From positions 525,426 to 589,425 of the forward strand of contig JACKQL020000034.1 of the NCBI GenBank assembly GCA_018296165.2: 64,000 nt of DNA, in the 5' to 3' direction. Under the pieces are notes generated by a model. It saw only the letters and a program-made list of their open reading frames with translations. It was not told the origin of the DNA and did not search any database. Position 1 is the stretch's first letter, and each line of letters begins with the position of its first letter. A program made the translations under genes and the position numbers. Shown in pieces: positions 33,136-46,176 of the stretch. This stretch comes from Termitomyces sp. T153. Taxonomy: Eukaryota; Basidiomycota; Agaricomycetes; Agaricales; Lyophyllaceae.

Positions 33136-35650
33136 ATGTCTGCATATAACCCCATGTACAACTCCACTAGCTACCTAACCAACATCTATAGTCAGCCAGT
33201 CCTTAAAAATCAGTATGCCCCATTCTACCCAGGCCCACCCACAGATCAGTACATTCCTTGTCATTTGACCCTGGACCTCTACCAGGCATTCTATGCTCCC
33301 TCCATCAGCCAGGAAATACTCCTAAGCTGGTGCTGCCTCCCCAAGGTTCCCCACTGATGGCTACTATCCCTGTATGTACCCCAGAGAATTTTCTAGAGTG
33401 CTCTCAGTGCCCCCCAACCCTGCCTACCTTCCATCTGCTCACTACTATGTGTACCCTGTCCCTGCTGTGGCCCCAGCTCCTCCGGAGCACCCAGATAACT
33501 ATTTCTCCTCTCAATTGCCATTCCCCACTCAAATCCCTCCTTGCTCCAGACAGCAACAAGTCAAAGCTTATGTTCAGCAGTGCAACAAAGTCCTCTGCTC
33601 TCTCCACCTCTCCCCCACAAAGTTTGCAAGATGCGCTCCCACCCTCCTCATCAACTTAGGCTACCCTGACACCCCAGCAATTCCAGAGGTTTGGGCAGAT
33701 CATCTCCTCAACTTTTACAAATGCTATCTGCGAGGAAACTTCTCTGAAGCTATGCAAGGAACCTTGGAAATTAATGCCAACCTCTAGAACAAGCTCTGCA
33801 CCTTGGTCAAAGAAATCCATACCAGCCTGAATTCTTGTCAGTTTGAAGATCCTCTGGACCCCACCCACTCCTTTCATGTGCAACAAGAGGAACCTGCTGG
33901 AGCATGAAGTGAAGTTCTGCCCCCCATTCCCTGCCAGCAAAAAGAGCTCAACACTGCATCCAATATCTTGAAGACCCTCAACTCCATAGAGGGACTGTTT
34001 GACCAACCTGCCACTCACACCCTGGCCCTCTCCACTCACTCCTGGGCAAACTCTGTCCCCAGCACCTTCCATACCTGGGACCAACCTGCTGCTCCTGAAC
34101 CTTATACTTAGAGGCCACCCCTGCACATTAACAATGACAATTGAACTCTCTTCTACATTAATGAGCCTGACAACTCTGGTGATGAGCCCACCCTGCACAA
34201 TGGCCCTCTCTGAGACAGACTCCTCCACTTTGACCTCTGCACTCTCCATGGCAATGCCCCCCAACCCTGCCAGAATGTTCCAATTCCCCCAAGACAACTC
34301 ATGGGCCCCAGAGCACCTCAACCCCCCTTCTCCAACAACTCCCCTTATTCTCCACCCATTCTAGTGCCCAATCCCCCCCACCAACACTAACTACTTTGGG
34401 CCACCCACCTCCAGAGGACCCCCTCTCCCTCACTGGGCCCCAGGCCCTCCTCCAGGCAATGCCAGCCAACTCCCAGGCAGTGGGCCTCCTAACAGCAGAC
34501 CTCCTGACAGATGGGGCCTGGTCATGGACAACTTCCCTCCTTAACACAGCAACAGAAACAACTATTATTATTATTACAATGCTGGACCCCCACCTCAAAC
34601 TCAAAACACTCAGAACAACACTTGCAATGCACTGGCTCAGAAAGGCAAGCTCAACATTCAGAAACCCAAATCTTTCACTGGTCACAACCCCTGGAAATGG
34701 AGAATTTTTCTAACACAGTGTCTAGCAATGTTCCAAGCTAAGCCTATTACTTTCCAGCTTGAGAGCTCATGAGTAGCCTTTGCCACATCATATTTACAGG
34801 GCATTGCCTTTGACCACTACACAGTGTTGCTCTGGTTTGATCCCAACAACTCCATGCTCTCTAATTGGCTTGCTTTTATCCAGGAATTCTCCAGTAAGTT
34901 TGGCATCTTTGACACTATAACTAGTGGAAGCAGAGGAGAATCTCTTCAACCTCCAGGTGTGCGACAACAAATGTTTCACAACCTTCATTGTACAATTTGA
35001 ATGGGAGGCCTACAAAACAGGATGGAACTACAATGCCCTCTAATTTACCTTCTGCCATGCCCTGCCTCAACATATCAAGGATGTCCTCCATCTCACACCC
35101 AAGCAAACTACATATAACAGATACAAGGCACTCATTATACAAATCAATCAATGCTACTGGGAAGATTGGAGAGAAAACACAGCACCATGGACCACATGGA
35201 ACACCTCCAGCAACACCAACTGGCAGGCTGGAGCAACCAACAGCAACCAACCCTTGGTCCCTGCCAACCCCATGCCCTGTTTCCCTCAAGGCCAAGGACC
35301 TCCCAGTGCCAACTGACCCACTGAACCCTGCTCCCTGCCCAACTCAATGCTGCCAATTTCCACAAAACTCTGGAGCCCCTGAATACTAACTCCAATGATC
35401 TCAACAATGCTCCAGACTCTGCCAGCAATCAAGAAGCCCTATGCACAAACAAGATTTGGGACAGGCCTTAGATTGATATACTGAAGGAGACTTAGGAGAA
35501 GCAATGGAAGGAGAGTGCATGCATCCTATGTGGTGAGCAGGGACATTTCATTGGTAGTTGCCCTAAATGCCAGGTGATGGGATGTGCCATATGAACTATC
35601 AATGAAGAAGACTATGACTACCAGTTTACAGAAAACAAGTCAGCAGTTTA
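33136..35650 (+). pseudogene. Gag of family A copy E2
   Basis: This aligns with the E1 gag: N-terminal Pro-rich region, capsid block at about 34,650-35,170, and zinc knuckle 'CILCGEQGHFIGSC' near 35,520-35,565. It also supplies the N-terminal part (33,136-33,375) that is missing from E1 because of the LINE. Stops and shifts break it in several places. Confidence 0.75.
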
Positions 35651-35660
35651 GGTCTCAAAG

Positions 35661-38600
35661 ATGCCCAACATCTTCTCTGCCCTGGCCACACTCCTCTGTG
35701 CAACAATACTCACCCCAGACACCCTCCCAGCACACCTCCCCTCCCACTTCTCCCATACCCTCCTCCTCCATACCACCCTCCCCTTCTCTGCTGACTCTGT
35801 CCCCACTCTGGTCAACAGCAGCACTACCAACAACTTTATCAACAAATCCTTGGTGGCACTTGCCCTCTAATATTTCTGATGCCTCCCCACCTCAATCCTT
35901 CTCAAGCTCTTCAATGGCAACCCCACCTCTGCTGGAGATATCACACACTGCATGGAGACAACCATGACCTTTGCCAATGAACAATGCCAGGACCTTTGAT
36001 TACTTGTCACCGTACTACACCTCTCCACCCCCATTGTCCTAGGCTTTTCATGACTCTGCTCCACCAATACCCACATTGACTGGCCCAGTCTCACCCTCTG
36101 CCTTGACTGGAATGGCCCAACCAACTCCAGACCAGTTCCCTTTGATGTCTCACCCTCCTCCAAAAACTCTAAAGGTATGACTAATGCCCTCCAGACTCCT
36201 CTGCAGCTCTGCTCAAAGTCCATGTAGTCCTTCATCATCAACATCTGACTTGATGGCTCTCAGATGGTCCTCCCTGCCCTTGTTGACAGCAGCACCTCTA
36301 GCACCTTCATCAGCAACCAGCTCAACCTCCATCATAACAACCTTGACAAACCACTTGAGCTCCAACTCTTTGACAGAAGCCCTGCCTCAACAGGAATACT
36401 CAATACCATAACAATGCCCTCATCCTTAACAACAATTTAAGGTTCCAGGCCCAGCTTCTTGTCATGCAGCTCCCCCCATCAACTCCAATCATGCTTGGAC
36501 TTTTGTGGCTGCATTACATCAACCCCAACATTGACTGGAAGAACCTCACTATGCAATTCCCTGGCTCCAAAGCAAGTTTAGTAGCTGCCATCCCCCTCCA
36601 CATCCAGTCCATCTTGGACTCTGATGTCTCCAACCTCAATGCCAGCACCTCCAGAGCAACCAAATGCCCCTCAACCCTCAATAATGACTAAGAAAGTGAA
36701 GAAAACATGCCTCTGCCCCAGTCCCTCTTGAACAAAACTTGACAAATCCCCCCTGACATACTCCAGAATCAATACAAAGGCTCACAGTACCCTAACCAAC
36801 AACACCAAACCCCTCTGAGCAACCCTGCCACAACTCTGGACCCAGCTGCTGCCACCCCATCACCCACCTTCATCAATCCCAAAGCCCTTGACATCAAAAT
36901 TATTGGTGCCATCCCCTTTGCATGCATTCTACAAGACAGTACTCCCACCTTCCAACTATAAATCACACCAGCCCTACTAGAAGAATACCTCCATGCAGAA
37001 ACTACTCTGCTGGAACAAAAGACAGATCCTATACAAAGTAGTTCTCCTAGAATATCATGAATTTGCTGATGTATTCTCTGAAGGGAGTGCAAAAGAACTT
37101 CCTCTGCACCACTCTTATGATCACAAAATTGATTTTAAGGCACCTCATCCCTATTTGGTAAAATCTACAACATGTCCAAGATCAAACTCCAGGCCCTGAA
37201 GAATTACCTCAACAACATGCTCAGCAAAGGTTCCATATGCTCATTGATCTCTGCCACTGGTGCTCCAGTCCTGTTTGCCAAGAAGAAGAATGAGTCTCTC
37301 TGACTCTGTGTCAATTACTTGGGACTCAACAAAGTCACCAAAAAGAACTGGTATCCCCTTCCCTTAATTGGAGACCTTGTTGACTGCCTCTACAGTGCTA
37401 AGATCTACACAAAAAATAGACCTCCACTCTAGCTACAATAATGTCCAGATTGCTCTGGAGCATGTATGGAAGACTGCCATCTACACCTGCTATAGCCTCT
37501 TTGAGTATCTAGTGATGCTCTTCAGAATGACTAACTCTCCCACTACTTTCCAGTACTTCATGAATGACATCTTCCACAACATGAATGACATCTTTGTTAT
37601 TGTGTACTTGGATGACATCTTGATATACTTGAATTCATTGGAGGAACATCCAGAGCACATCCACTGCATTCTAGAATGACTCCAAGAATACTACCTTTAC
37701 ACCAAACCCAAGAAATGCTCCTTCCACATGATGAAGGTCAAATACCTTGGAGTTATTGTCACTCCCAATGGTGTATGCATGGACTCTGCCAAGGTTGAAG
37801 CCATCCTCAACTGGCCCCTGCCATGGAATGTCAAGGAAGTACAGTTGTTTCTGGGGTTTGCTAACTTTTATCACTGATTTATTGACAACTACTCTGGAAT
37901 CACCAAACCCCTCAATTGACTCACATGGAAGGATACCCCTTGAGACTGGAACAACAAGTGCCAAAGCATATTCCTCCTCCTCAAGAAAGCCTTCACCTCT
38001 GCTTTGATCCTCTGTCATTTCAATCCCTCCCTACCAATCATGCTCAAATGCAATGCCTCCAACTATGCCATCACTGGAATCCTCTCCCAGTCAGACTCCA
38101 GAGGCAAGGATCTCCACCCCATCACCTTCTACACCTGTTCAATGATCCCCACAGAGCTCAACTACAATATCTATAACAAAGAGCTCCTCACTATCATCAA
38201 AGCCTTCTACCAGTGGAGGGCCTACCTCAAAGGATCTCTGCACCATATCCAAGTCTACTCTAACCACAACAACCTGCAATACTTTACAACCACAAAACAG
38301 CTCAGCTGCCACCAAGCTTGCTAGTCAGAGACACTCTTGGAGTACAACTTTACCATCCACTACTGCTCTGGACAACTCAGCATGAAGCCTGATACCCTCA
38401 CTTGGAGGTCCAATGTGTATCCAAAAAAATCATTTAAAGCTGAGCAAAATGCATTCAACCATCAAGTGGTAATCCCTCCTGAGCATTTGCATGCCATGCT
38501 GATTATGAATGAAGAAGGGATCCTCCACCAAATCAGAAACTCACCCCTGGACTCTTTCTTCACCCAGCATGACCCCTGCAACAACTCTGCCAACAAGTCA

Positions 38601-40160
38601 AATGCTGATAACCCCTTCACACTGTTTCCAGACAACCACCTCCTACTCTGGAGTGGACAAATCTATGCTCTGGACCACAAGTCCATTCATCTTGACATAC
38701 TCTGGTAGCACTATGACTACAAACTCCATGGACATCCAGGAATTTGTAAGACTTTCCAACTCATTTCTAGGACTTACTTTTGGCCAGGAATGAAGAAGGA
38801 CATCACACAATATGTAAGGGCATGTGAACCTTGTCTCTGGGCCAAAGTATCCTGCCACCACCCTCACAGCCTGCTGAAACCTCTCCCTATCAGTTGATGC
38901 CCCTGGTCCTCAATCTTGATGGATCACATTGTTGAACTCTCAGACTCCAAAGGCTTTGATGCAATCCTTGTCATTGTCTGCTGCCTCACCAAGCAAGCCC
39001 TCTTCATCCTCTGCCACACCACTGACAATGCTCTGGAGTTTGCCAAATTATTCCTTGAACATGTCTTCTCTAAGCACAGACTTCTGGACAACATCATCTC
39101 TGACTGCAGCCCACTATTTATCTCCCACTTCTGGCAATTGCTATGCAAGGTGCTTGAAATAAAAACCAATCTATTGACTGCCTACCACCCAGAGACCAAC
39201 AGACAGACAGAACAAGCAAACCAGATGTTGGAACAGTATCTCTGCCTCTATGTTAACTATTTACAAAACAACTAGCATGCAGAACTCCCCCTCACCAAAT
39301 TTACTTACAATGACACCTCACTCTGCTACCAGAGTTTCTCCCTTCTATGCCAACAAGGGTTACAACTCCTGGCTCACTCTGTCCCTCAAGGATATCCCCT
39401 CTCACATCATCTGCAAAGTCACCAAAGATCTCTAATCCCTCCACCAGCTCCTCCAGGATGAAATCAACACTGCCAATCAAGCCTACTCCAAGCATGCCAA
39501 TGCCCAATGCAATCCCACTCCTGACTGGCCTCTCAGCACTTTGGTCTGGCTCAATCAACAAAACCTCAAGACCTGGAGGCCCTCCATCAAGCTCAATCAC
39601 AAACAACTCAGTCCCTTCAAGATTCTTTGGAAAGTCTTAACACTGTCAATCAAGCCTACTCCAAGCATGCCAATGCCTGATGCAATCCCACCACTGACTG
39701 GCCTCCCAGCACTTTGGTCTGGCTCAATTAACAAAACCTCAAGATCTGGAGGCCCTCTGTCAAGCTCAATCACAAATGACTTTGTCCCTTCATGATTCTC
39801 CAGAAGGTCTCAACACATGCCTACAAGCTTGACCTACCCCTGGGCCTGAAGGGCCTCTACCCCATTTTCCATGTCTGCCTCCTTGAAGAATATGCTCTGG
39901 ACCCCTTCCTGGGACAATGTCCCAGTTGACCACTCCCCATTGAGGTTGAGGACAAATATCACTATGAAGTCAACCAAATCCTCAACTCCTACTTGGTCCA
40001 CAGTTGACCCCACTATTTGGTCCATTGGAAGGGCTACAGGCCCAAGAACAACACTTGAGAACTCCACAAGAATCTTGCCAGAGCCCCTGCCAAGCTCTGG
40101 GACTTCCATCAACAACACTCTATCAAGCCCCAAGGCCCCTAGGACTAGTTGACACAAATG
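35661..40160 (+). pseudogene. Pol of E2: tandem retropepsin-like, RT, RNase H, integrase, chromodomain
   Basis: The first protease-like module runs about 35,780-36,110 ('LVNSSTTNNFI', 'PIVLGF', 'IDWPSLTL'). The second runs about 36,265-36,560 ('LVDSSTSSTF', 'IMLGLLWL', 'IDWKNLTM'). RT covers about 37,130-37,910, with Y-L-D-D intact at 37,605-37,616 and a TGA at 37,301 where E1 also has TGA. RNase H covers about 38,010-38,330, the H2C2 finger about 38,690-38,850, and the integrase core about 38,910-39,280 ('AYHPETN'). A 173-bp tandem duplication lies at 39,466-39,811. The chromodomain ('HYLVHWKGY') lies at about 39,950-40,140. Stops are scattered throughout. Confidence 0.85.
39466..39811 (+). 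repeat. 173-bp tandem duplication in the integrase C-terminal region of E2
   Basis: Units 39,466-39,638 and 39,639-39,811 both begin AACAC and share long stretches such as 'CCTACTCCAAGCATGCCAAT', with scattered substitutions. 173 is not a multiple of three, so it breaks the frame. Divergence between the units shows it is old. Confidence 0.85.
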
Positions 40161-40386
40161 GCATTAGTGGGCATAACCCCCACCTCTGGATTCATCAGAG
40201 ATTCAACTCCCATGAGTAACTCCCTACATGTTTTATTTACTATCCCCTCACTTAAACTGAAAAAATGTTCAATCACCTAGACTGAAAGTCCAAAAAAGGC
40301 TGTATGGACACACTACAAGTTATATAATACTATAAAATACAGTGCAGAGTACAATGTGCACAAGAAAGGAAGCCCAGAATGCCCCC

Positions 40387-42076
40387 CTAATCCCCCTCCT
40401 CCTTCAGAGCAGCCCCCACTATCCTCCCCACTAAGTCCATTTCCATCTGAGCCACCACCATCACTAATATCTCTGGGTGGCCTGGAAGGGGCTCCCCAAT
40501 GTCTGTTGCCACCTCCCACCATGCTCCTGGGTCTGCCATGGTCCTCCATTGATGCCCTGCCAGCAAGCACCCCATCTGCCTGACCCCCTGCCCCAACTCT
40601 AGTGGGAGGTCCCTAGGCATCCTCAACAACCCATCATGATTAGACCCAAGCACCACCAATGCTCCATTGAGGAGGATTTGGTGCTCCCTGGCCCATTCTA
40701 TCAGAATGTGTCAGCACAGTGGAAATGGGGAATGGAACAAACTTACAGAGTACCCCCCACCACTCTGAGGCTGCCTTGTTAGCAAGCCACTCCTCCCACC
40801 TCCTCCCTACCTCTGCTATAGCCTAGGGCACCTCTATGTTGGGTGCCCTCTGGCCCACCCATGCCCCCAACCCCTCCAACTACTGTACCTATGTCTTTGC
40901 CCATGCCTCCAACTGCCCTATCCATTCCTGCAACTCCTGGAGTTGCAACAGCCACTCTGTGGCCATCTGCATGGCTATCTCCTTGTCCTTCCATGTTGCA
41001 TCCCTCTCCCTCCATGCCTTGTCCACTCCCTCTGCATCCCATCCTGACCCTTCCCAACCCTCTGAACCTCCTCTTTGTGGATGACCAATAACCTCCCCAA
41101 CCCTTCCACCTGATGATGCAGGAAAGCCTTGGAGACCAACCACAATGCTCCTGCAGACTGCTCAATTGGGGCCCTAGAGCTCAGGAAATACACCTAGAAG
41201 CCTAGAGGCCCCATCATTGACTGCTCACCCCAAACCTGCTTGCTCAGCCCTGCCTCTGGCAATGGGGATGCCCTTTGCTTGCTCTTGTTGTGTGCTGAGG
41301 AGGCCCCTTCCCTCCACCCACCCCACAGGGGCCCAACCTTCATTGGCAACTGCCCCATGCTACCCCCACTCTCTGCTCCAGAACCCTGCCCCAATACCTT
41401 GCCCCTCCACCCTTTCTCCAGCTGAGCCACCATCCACTCTCAATTCCAACCTTGCTTTGTGGCAACACAAGCAGCATGCCAACTTGACAAGATGCAGCAT
41501 TTTTTATGCTGTGAACAACACAGGAGACAAACTGACATGTCCTGCTGCGATCCCAGCACTGGTGCCTTGAATTCACACTGTTCCCCCTGTCAAGTGCAGG
41601 GGATGCACTGTGAGGCTAAGTTAGCTCCAATAGGGGAAGATTTTACTGATCACTCACTGGGGCTGCTGCCTGGCACCACTTAAGGATTGGGGGACCCCTC
41701 ACTTGCCCAATGGCCTCTATAAATTGCTCTAGCATCACCCCCACTTGCACAACCCTGTAAGCCTCAGGAACAGGTCAAACCATCCCTGGACCAAGGCTGG
41801 GTCTGGACTGCAAGGTAGGGGCCAACCCCACTGCCAACTGTGCTGGAGCTCCACTCCTAGACAGGACCCCTGACAGACCTGCCACTGCCATGAACAACTC
41901 TGTCAAGGCTCAATCAGTAATCCCAGAATGGAAGAGACAAAATTGCATTTATAACTGTGATAAATTACCTCTACCTGCCTGCAATCCCAATGACCATCAG
42001 ACTCCTTGGAAGAGGGGAAAGCAAAAGATGTTGATGGAGACCTGGACACTGCTGAGGAGTAGGCAGAGGAGTACAT
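40387..42076 (-). pseudogene. Antisense three-exon accessory gene in E2 (Zn2Cys6-like cluster plus coiled coil)
   Basis: Exon 1 runs 42,076-41,658 (419 nt) with start 'MYSSAYSSAVSRSPS'. Intron 1 is 41,657-41,608 (GTGAGT..CTAAC..CACAG). Exon 2 runs 41,607-40,747 (861 nt). Intron 2 is 40,746-40,698 (GTAAGT..GCTGAC..GATAG). Exon 3 runs 40,697-40,387. Exon 2 opens with C-x2-C-x6-C, 15 residues, C-x2-C-x6-C (41,607-41,497), with one stop inside. Later blocks 'PMKVGPLWGG.REGA' and 'DKEIAM..ATEWLLQLQELQ' match E3. Exon 3 has 'ELGQGV.QMG.LLAGHQWR' and keeps the full 311-nt length. The gene lies opposite gag-pol between chromodomain and 3' LTR. Confidence 0.72.
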
Positions 42077-42291
42077 GGGAGAAGTCTGGAAGCCCCAGAG
42101 TATGTCCTGACCCTTTTTTAATTTCTCAAGGAAGCTTCTTGATAGGCAACAATCCTGCTTTGACTTCATTACCCACACTGCTGCTGTGGCTGCAGTTTGA
42201 TCAATATTGCTTACACTTTGATTTCCATGCCCCTGCCAATCCCCAACTCATGCCCAGCATCTTGAGAGTCTTGACACTAAAGGGGGGGTGA

Positions 42292-43329
42292 TGTCATGAC
42301 TTACTCCTGCACCTCCAGACCTTTCCCTAGAACACCCCACCTCCCTGGAGCACTCCTCAACATTCCCCTCAGCTCACCCCAACCTTCATTGACCCACAGC
42401 ACTCACCCTGGCTAACTCCAATGCTTCCTCAGCAAATCCTGACAACCTCCTAGCAAACCCTGACACATCCCCTGTGGGCCTCCTCAGCCCCCCCTCTCAC
42501 TTATGAGCCCCCCAAGCCTCTCCAACACTTCTCCTAGCACCAACAGACATCACTTGACCACCCCCACAACCTACACAACCACTCTAGACCCAACAACTAT
42601 GAGACAGACTGTGTTCCCATCAGAATATCACCATGGCCCACCCTCCAATCAGAGCCAACACCCATCAACCCTGCACAGCTCTGATGAGCTCCACTGTCAT
42701 GCCCCCAACCCCTGGAGAAGGTCCAGTAGTTAGTATATAAAGACATAGAGTAGCATTTGTTACCTTAGTCCTGATATTACATTTACTTGGTTACTTGTGT
42801 CTTGTGTTTCCCTCTATTTTGTCTCCATCTTTATTTTTAGTCTCAAATCTATCTCTTTTCCCAGTTCTGTCTTGTCTTGACTGTCTCTGTTTCCCTTTCC
42901 ATTCCTAAGTTCCTTTCATCTCTGATGTCATTACAAACTCTGCACACATGCTACAAATCTTCAACATTCTTACAACAACTCCAGACCTCACTCTACACTT
43001 GGCCCCAGAACTCATCATTTCTGATTGATCCCCCATCAAACTCCAGCTCTGCTCTCATCACTTGCAAAGCCTCCACTTACCCTGCAGTCCATATACACAC
43101 CTACAAACTTGTTCCTGACACCTGCCCAAGCCCAACATTCAATATACTTGGTCTTAGACTTCCCTGGACCACTCTGGACTTGCTTGGACCACTTCCCCTA
43201 GCTTTCCCTCACAAGTCCCCATAGTCTGCACCAATCTCAGAGTGCTAGATTATAAGCGCAAGACATCACATCCACCTAGTAGGGACTTGCCCAGTGTAGC
43301 TGAGCTCCCATGGTCAGCAGAACCTCATC
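42292..43329 (+). repeat. 3' LTR of E2
   Basis: It begins TGTCATGAC after the purine tract AAAGGGGGGGTGA. A TATATAAAG box lies near 42,735 and AGTCCTGATATTA, one change from the self-primer 13-mer, near 42,768. The end is set by similarity to 'CAGAACCTGACA' and is uncertain by a few bases. Confidence 0.8.
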
Positions 43330-46176
43330 ATTTCTCTCAGCCAGTACCACCTTAAGGTACTATATGTTTAGTGCTAGCACCTATGGCTAGTTTCATTTTT
43401 TTATCATCCCCTATTGCTAACACCTTATTTGCTACCCCTAGCACCCACATTTAGCATTGTTTTGCTAGCAACCTTTGTCTAGCATCTTAGTTCTACTCTA
43501 GTTGGGTTTACCCACAGAGTCTCCCCCCTTCCTATTCACTATCACCCTCTATTGACCTTCTGCTAGCAACCTAGCACCTCTTTTGTATCTAGCAGTGATA
43601 TGGTGTATACTCATTCACACATTAATTTTGCAAATAATACTATATTATTAAATCCATTACCAATTATTAGAACCAATTTGAAATACCATGATAGTTGTGA
43701 CTCTGCAACTATAGTGATCCCAATCAAAGTGACAACCAGGCATACATGCCAGAGATGTGGGTGATATTTGAATATCTCTTTGCCAGACAGAGCTGTGTAT
43801 TGACAGCTGTATAGAGGTTATGGGCTATACTACTGAAGGCTATGGGGAGAGTATTGAGGAGCATACACACAGAAATGGAGAACAACTTTGGAAGGGTTGG
43901 TACCTACTCAATCAGATATCTTTGGGGATGCACCTTGTTCATGATTGGACAAAAGTGGTATTGGGGAGTCAAGCACCACTTGCCTAACCTCAGGGCTCTG
44001 TAGAATTTCAGACTAGAATGTCAAAGCTTAGGCAAAAAACTACTGGATTACAAAGAATTAAGCTTTTCATGTGAGCAGTGGGACTGGGGACATTGTCTGG
44101 CTAGCTGTGGTGCAACAATTTAACTACCAGGTCACCTAGACACCAGTGCTGGAGCCCAGGGAAGTGGCCTAGAATTTAGGGGACCCTAATAGGAAGGCTT
44201 CAGGCTCAGAATAGAAAACCCTTAGCCCAGAAACAGCTTTATTCAGACAAATAACCATGTGGGTGGGGACTTGGTGCCCTTTGCCCAGAAGTTCAGACAC
44301 TCTATAGCCTATACCCTACAATAGCCAGATTGCCAAGCCTGTATCATATTTGTAGACATACTGGTGGTACCCTTGTATATATTCCATACTGTAGTGTAAC
44401 AAACACAAGTTTTGACTGCTCCATGTTTCTCCTCTTCCATATGTAATAAAAGATGGGTGAGTTGTGTGTTCAGGTAGCTTCTTGTGTGATTTGGAACTTC
44501 CATGTGGTGCTATGCTGCTGTACTGAGGTCTCCACCAGGATTCCTTGTTTTGCCTGTGTGGCTTTTCTGTCTGTGTGACTATCTTCACCTGTGTGGCCTA
44601 GCCTGTGTGGCACCTTGAGCAGTTGTGTGCACTCACCCAGAGAACCCCAACCTTTGTACTTCATACACTGTGTACCAGCCCCTGTTTGCTGTATACAAAT
44701 ATACTCTATTCATTGGGCATTTTCCTGACTTGAAGCAAAGCATGGTAATTCTTAATACCCTTTCTCCAAACTCAGAATCAGCAGTTGCCTTGTGCCAGCC
44801 TAGAGACAGAAGGAGCCTGTCCCATTTAGATTTGTATGAGTGTTGTAATGACTCTAGTACCCATTGTCTATTACTCTTTGTATTTGTATATGGAAACTAG
44901 CAGGTTCATCACTGAGTACTGTCACTAGCAAGGGAGAGGATAGTAACAGATCTGGAGAGGGGAGTAGTGGGCTTCTTCAAATCCTACCTGCAATGGGACA
45001 AGACAGCTGAGAGTAAAGTGGAGTGAACTGGCACTGAGGCAGTGGAGCAGAAGTGTCATGAGCTCTATGCTTGCTACACCAACAAATCATGGGTGATGCC
45101 CTACACTGCCAACTTTGTAAGTTGTTTCAATTCTCCTTGCTAGTGCTGACTGATAATGCTGTTGCTAGGCTCCTCTTTGGTCACTAGAGTATGAAATCAA
45201 TGATTTGTTTGCTGAAGAGATGACAGTAAGTTGTGTGTATCACTATGGCCTAGCAATGTTACTAAGCAATCCCTAGCTTGTTTCTGATTTGAATCCTAAC
45301 AAACTATTTTGGTTCCAGCATCTGCCTTGTGAACTGGAGGTTATGAGGACATCAGGAAGTGGGAAGAGGGTCATATTTGCAGATGAGATCAGAGATGAGG
45401 AGAGGGCTGAAGAAGAGGCTGAGGACAAAGCTGGCAACATTGTTAGGGGTCTGGCAGCATCACCCAAACAGGCTATGGGCTTGAGTAAGGGCAAGGAGAA
45501 GGCTAAGGAGGTTGAATCTGAGATGAGTCTTTTCTTCATATTCTAACAACAGTGTCACTAAATGTAGTGCCTAGGATTCTGAAGAGGATTGTAAGCCTGT
45601 TGAGATAAACTTATGACAAGAGTAATGAGAGAGAGATAAGCAATGCCACAGAGAAAAAGCCAATTCACCTTTGTTGTTCCTCATCTAATCTATGAGCAAT
45701 GAAGGTAAGCATACTAGTTAAAATATCCTCTGCATTTATCCAATCTACCAGCAATTAAGTATTGTTGTCTAGTCTGATTGGGTCTAATGAGGCTGCCAAC
45801 ACTAACAGCCTTCTACTTTTTTTTTACTCTGGCAACACTTTGTGAAATTTTCAGGCTGCCCTGCCACATTCCATTGATGCTCACCCTGCTCTCTCACCAG
45901 GCAGGATGCATGGTGCAGATCCACGCTAATGGTTGCCACCCTTCTGGCACTCACTACTGCACCAGAGAGCAATGCTGCAGCTGCATGCTGAGCACTATCT
46001 GAGCACACCAACAAAGACTACCAAACATGACCCCTTTCTCTTCCCCACCAATCTCTCCAGCCTCGAGGAGAGCTTGTCAGAATCCAACAGAGAACACTCA
46101 CATTTACTGCCCACACAATGCAGGTTGCAGCTGCTGTCATCCTATCCCAATCAAGATCAACACCGCTGCCACACAA
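43330..46176. other. CpG-poor repeat DNA, no recognisable gene
   Basis: The first about 300 bp are rich in 'CTAGCA' and resemble, inverted, the flank left of E2. A 'TGTGTGGC'/'GTGTGAC' repeat lies around 44,555-44,615. A charged 85-codon frame at 45,289-45,543 ('DEIRDEERAEEEAEDKAG') has no known family. Nothing can be called a gene. Confidence 0.4.

Larger units (their letters stand above)
32160..43329 (+). mobile_element. Family A gypsy chromovirus copy E2, nearly full length, decayed
   Basis: Both LTRs are present (32,160-33,103 and 42,292-about 43,329). Between them lie gag, two tandem retropepsin-like domains, reverse transcriptase, RNase H, integrase, chromodomain and a reverse-strand three-exon gene. 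Length is about 11.2 kb. CpG sites that E1 retains are CA or TG here. For example, all six CpGs of E1 3,523-3,591 are changed at 36,284-36,352. The right LTR edge is blurred ('AACCTCATCA' instead of 'AACCTGACA'), so no clean target duplication is called. Confidence 0.9.
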
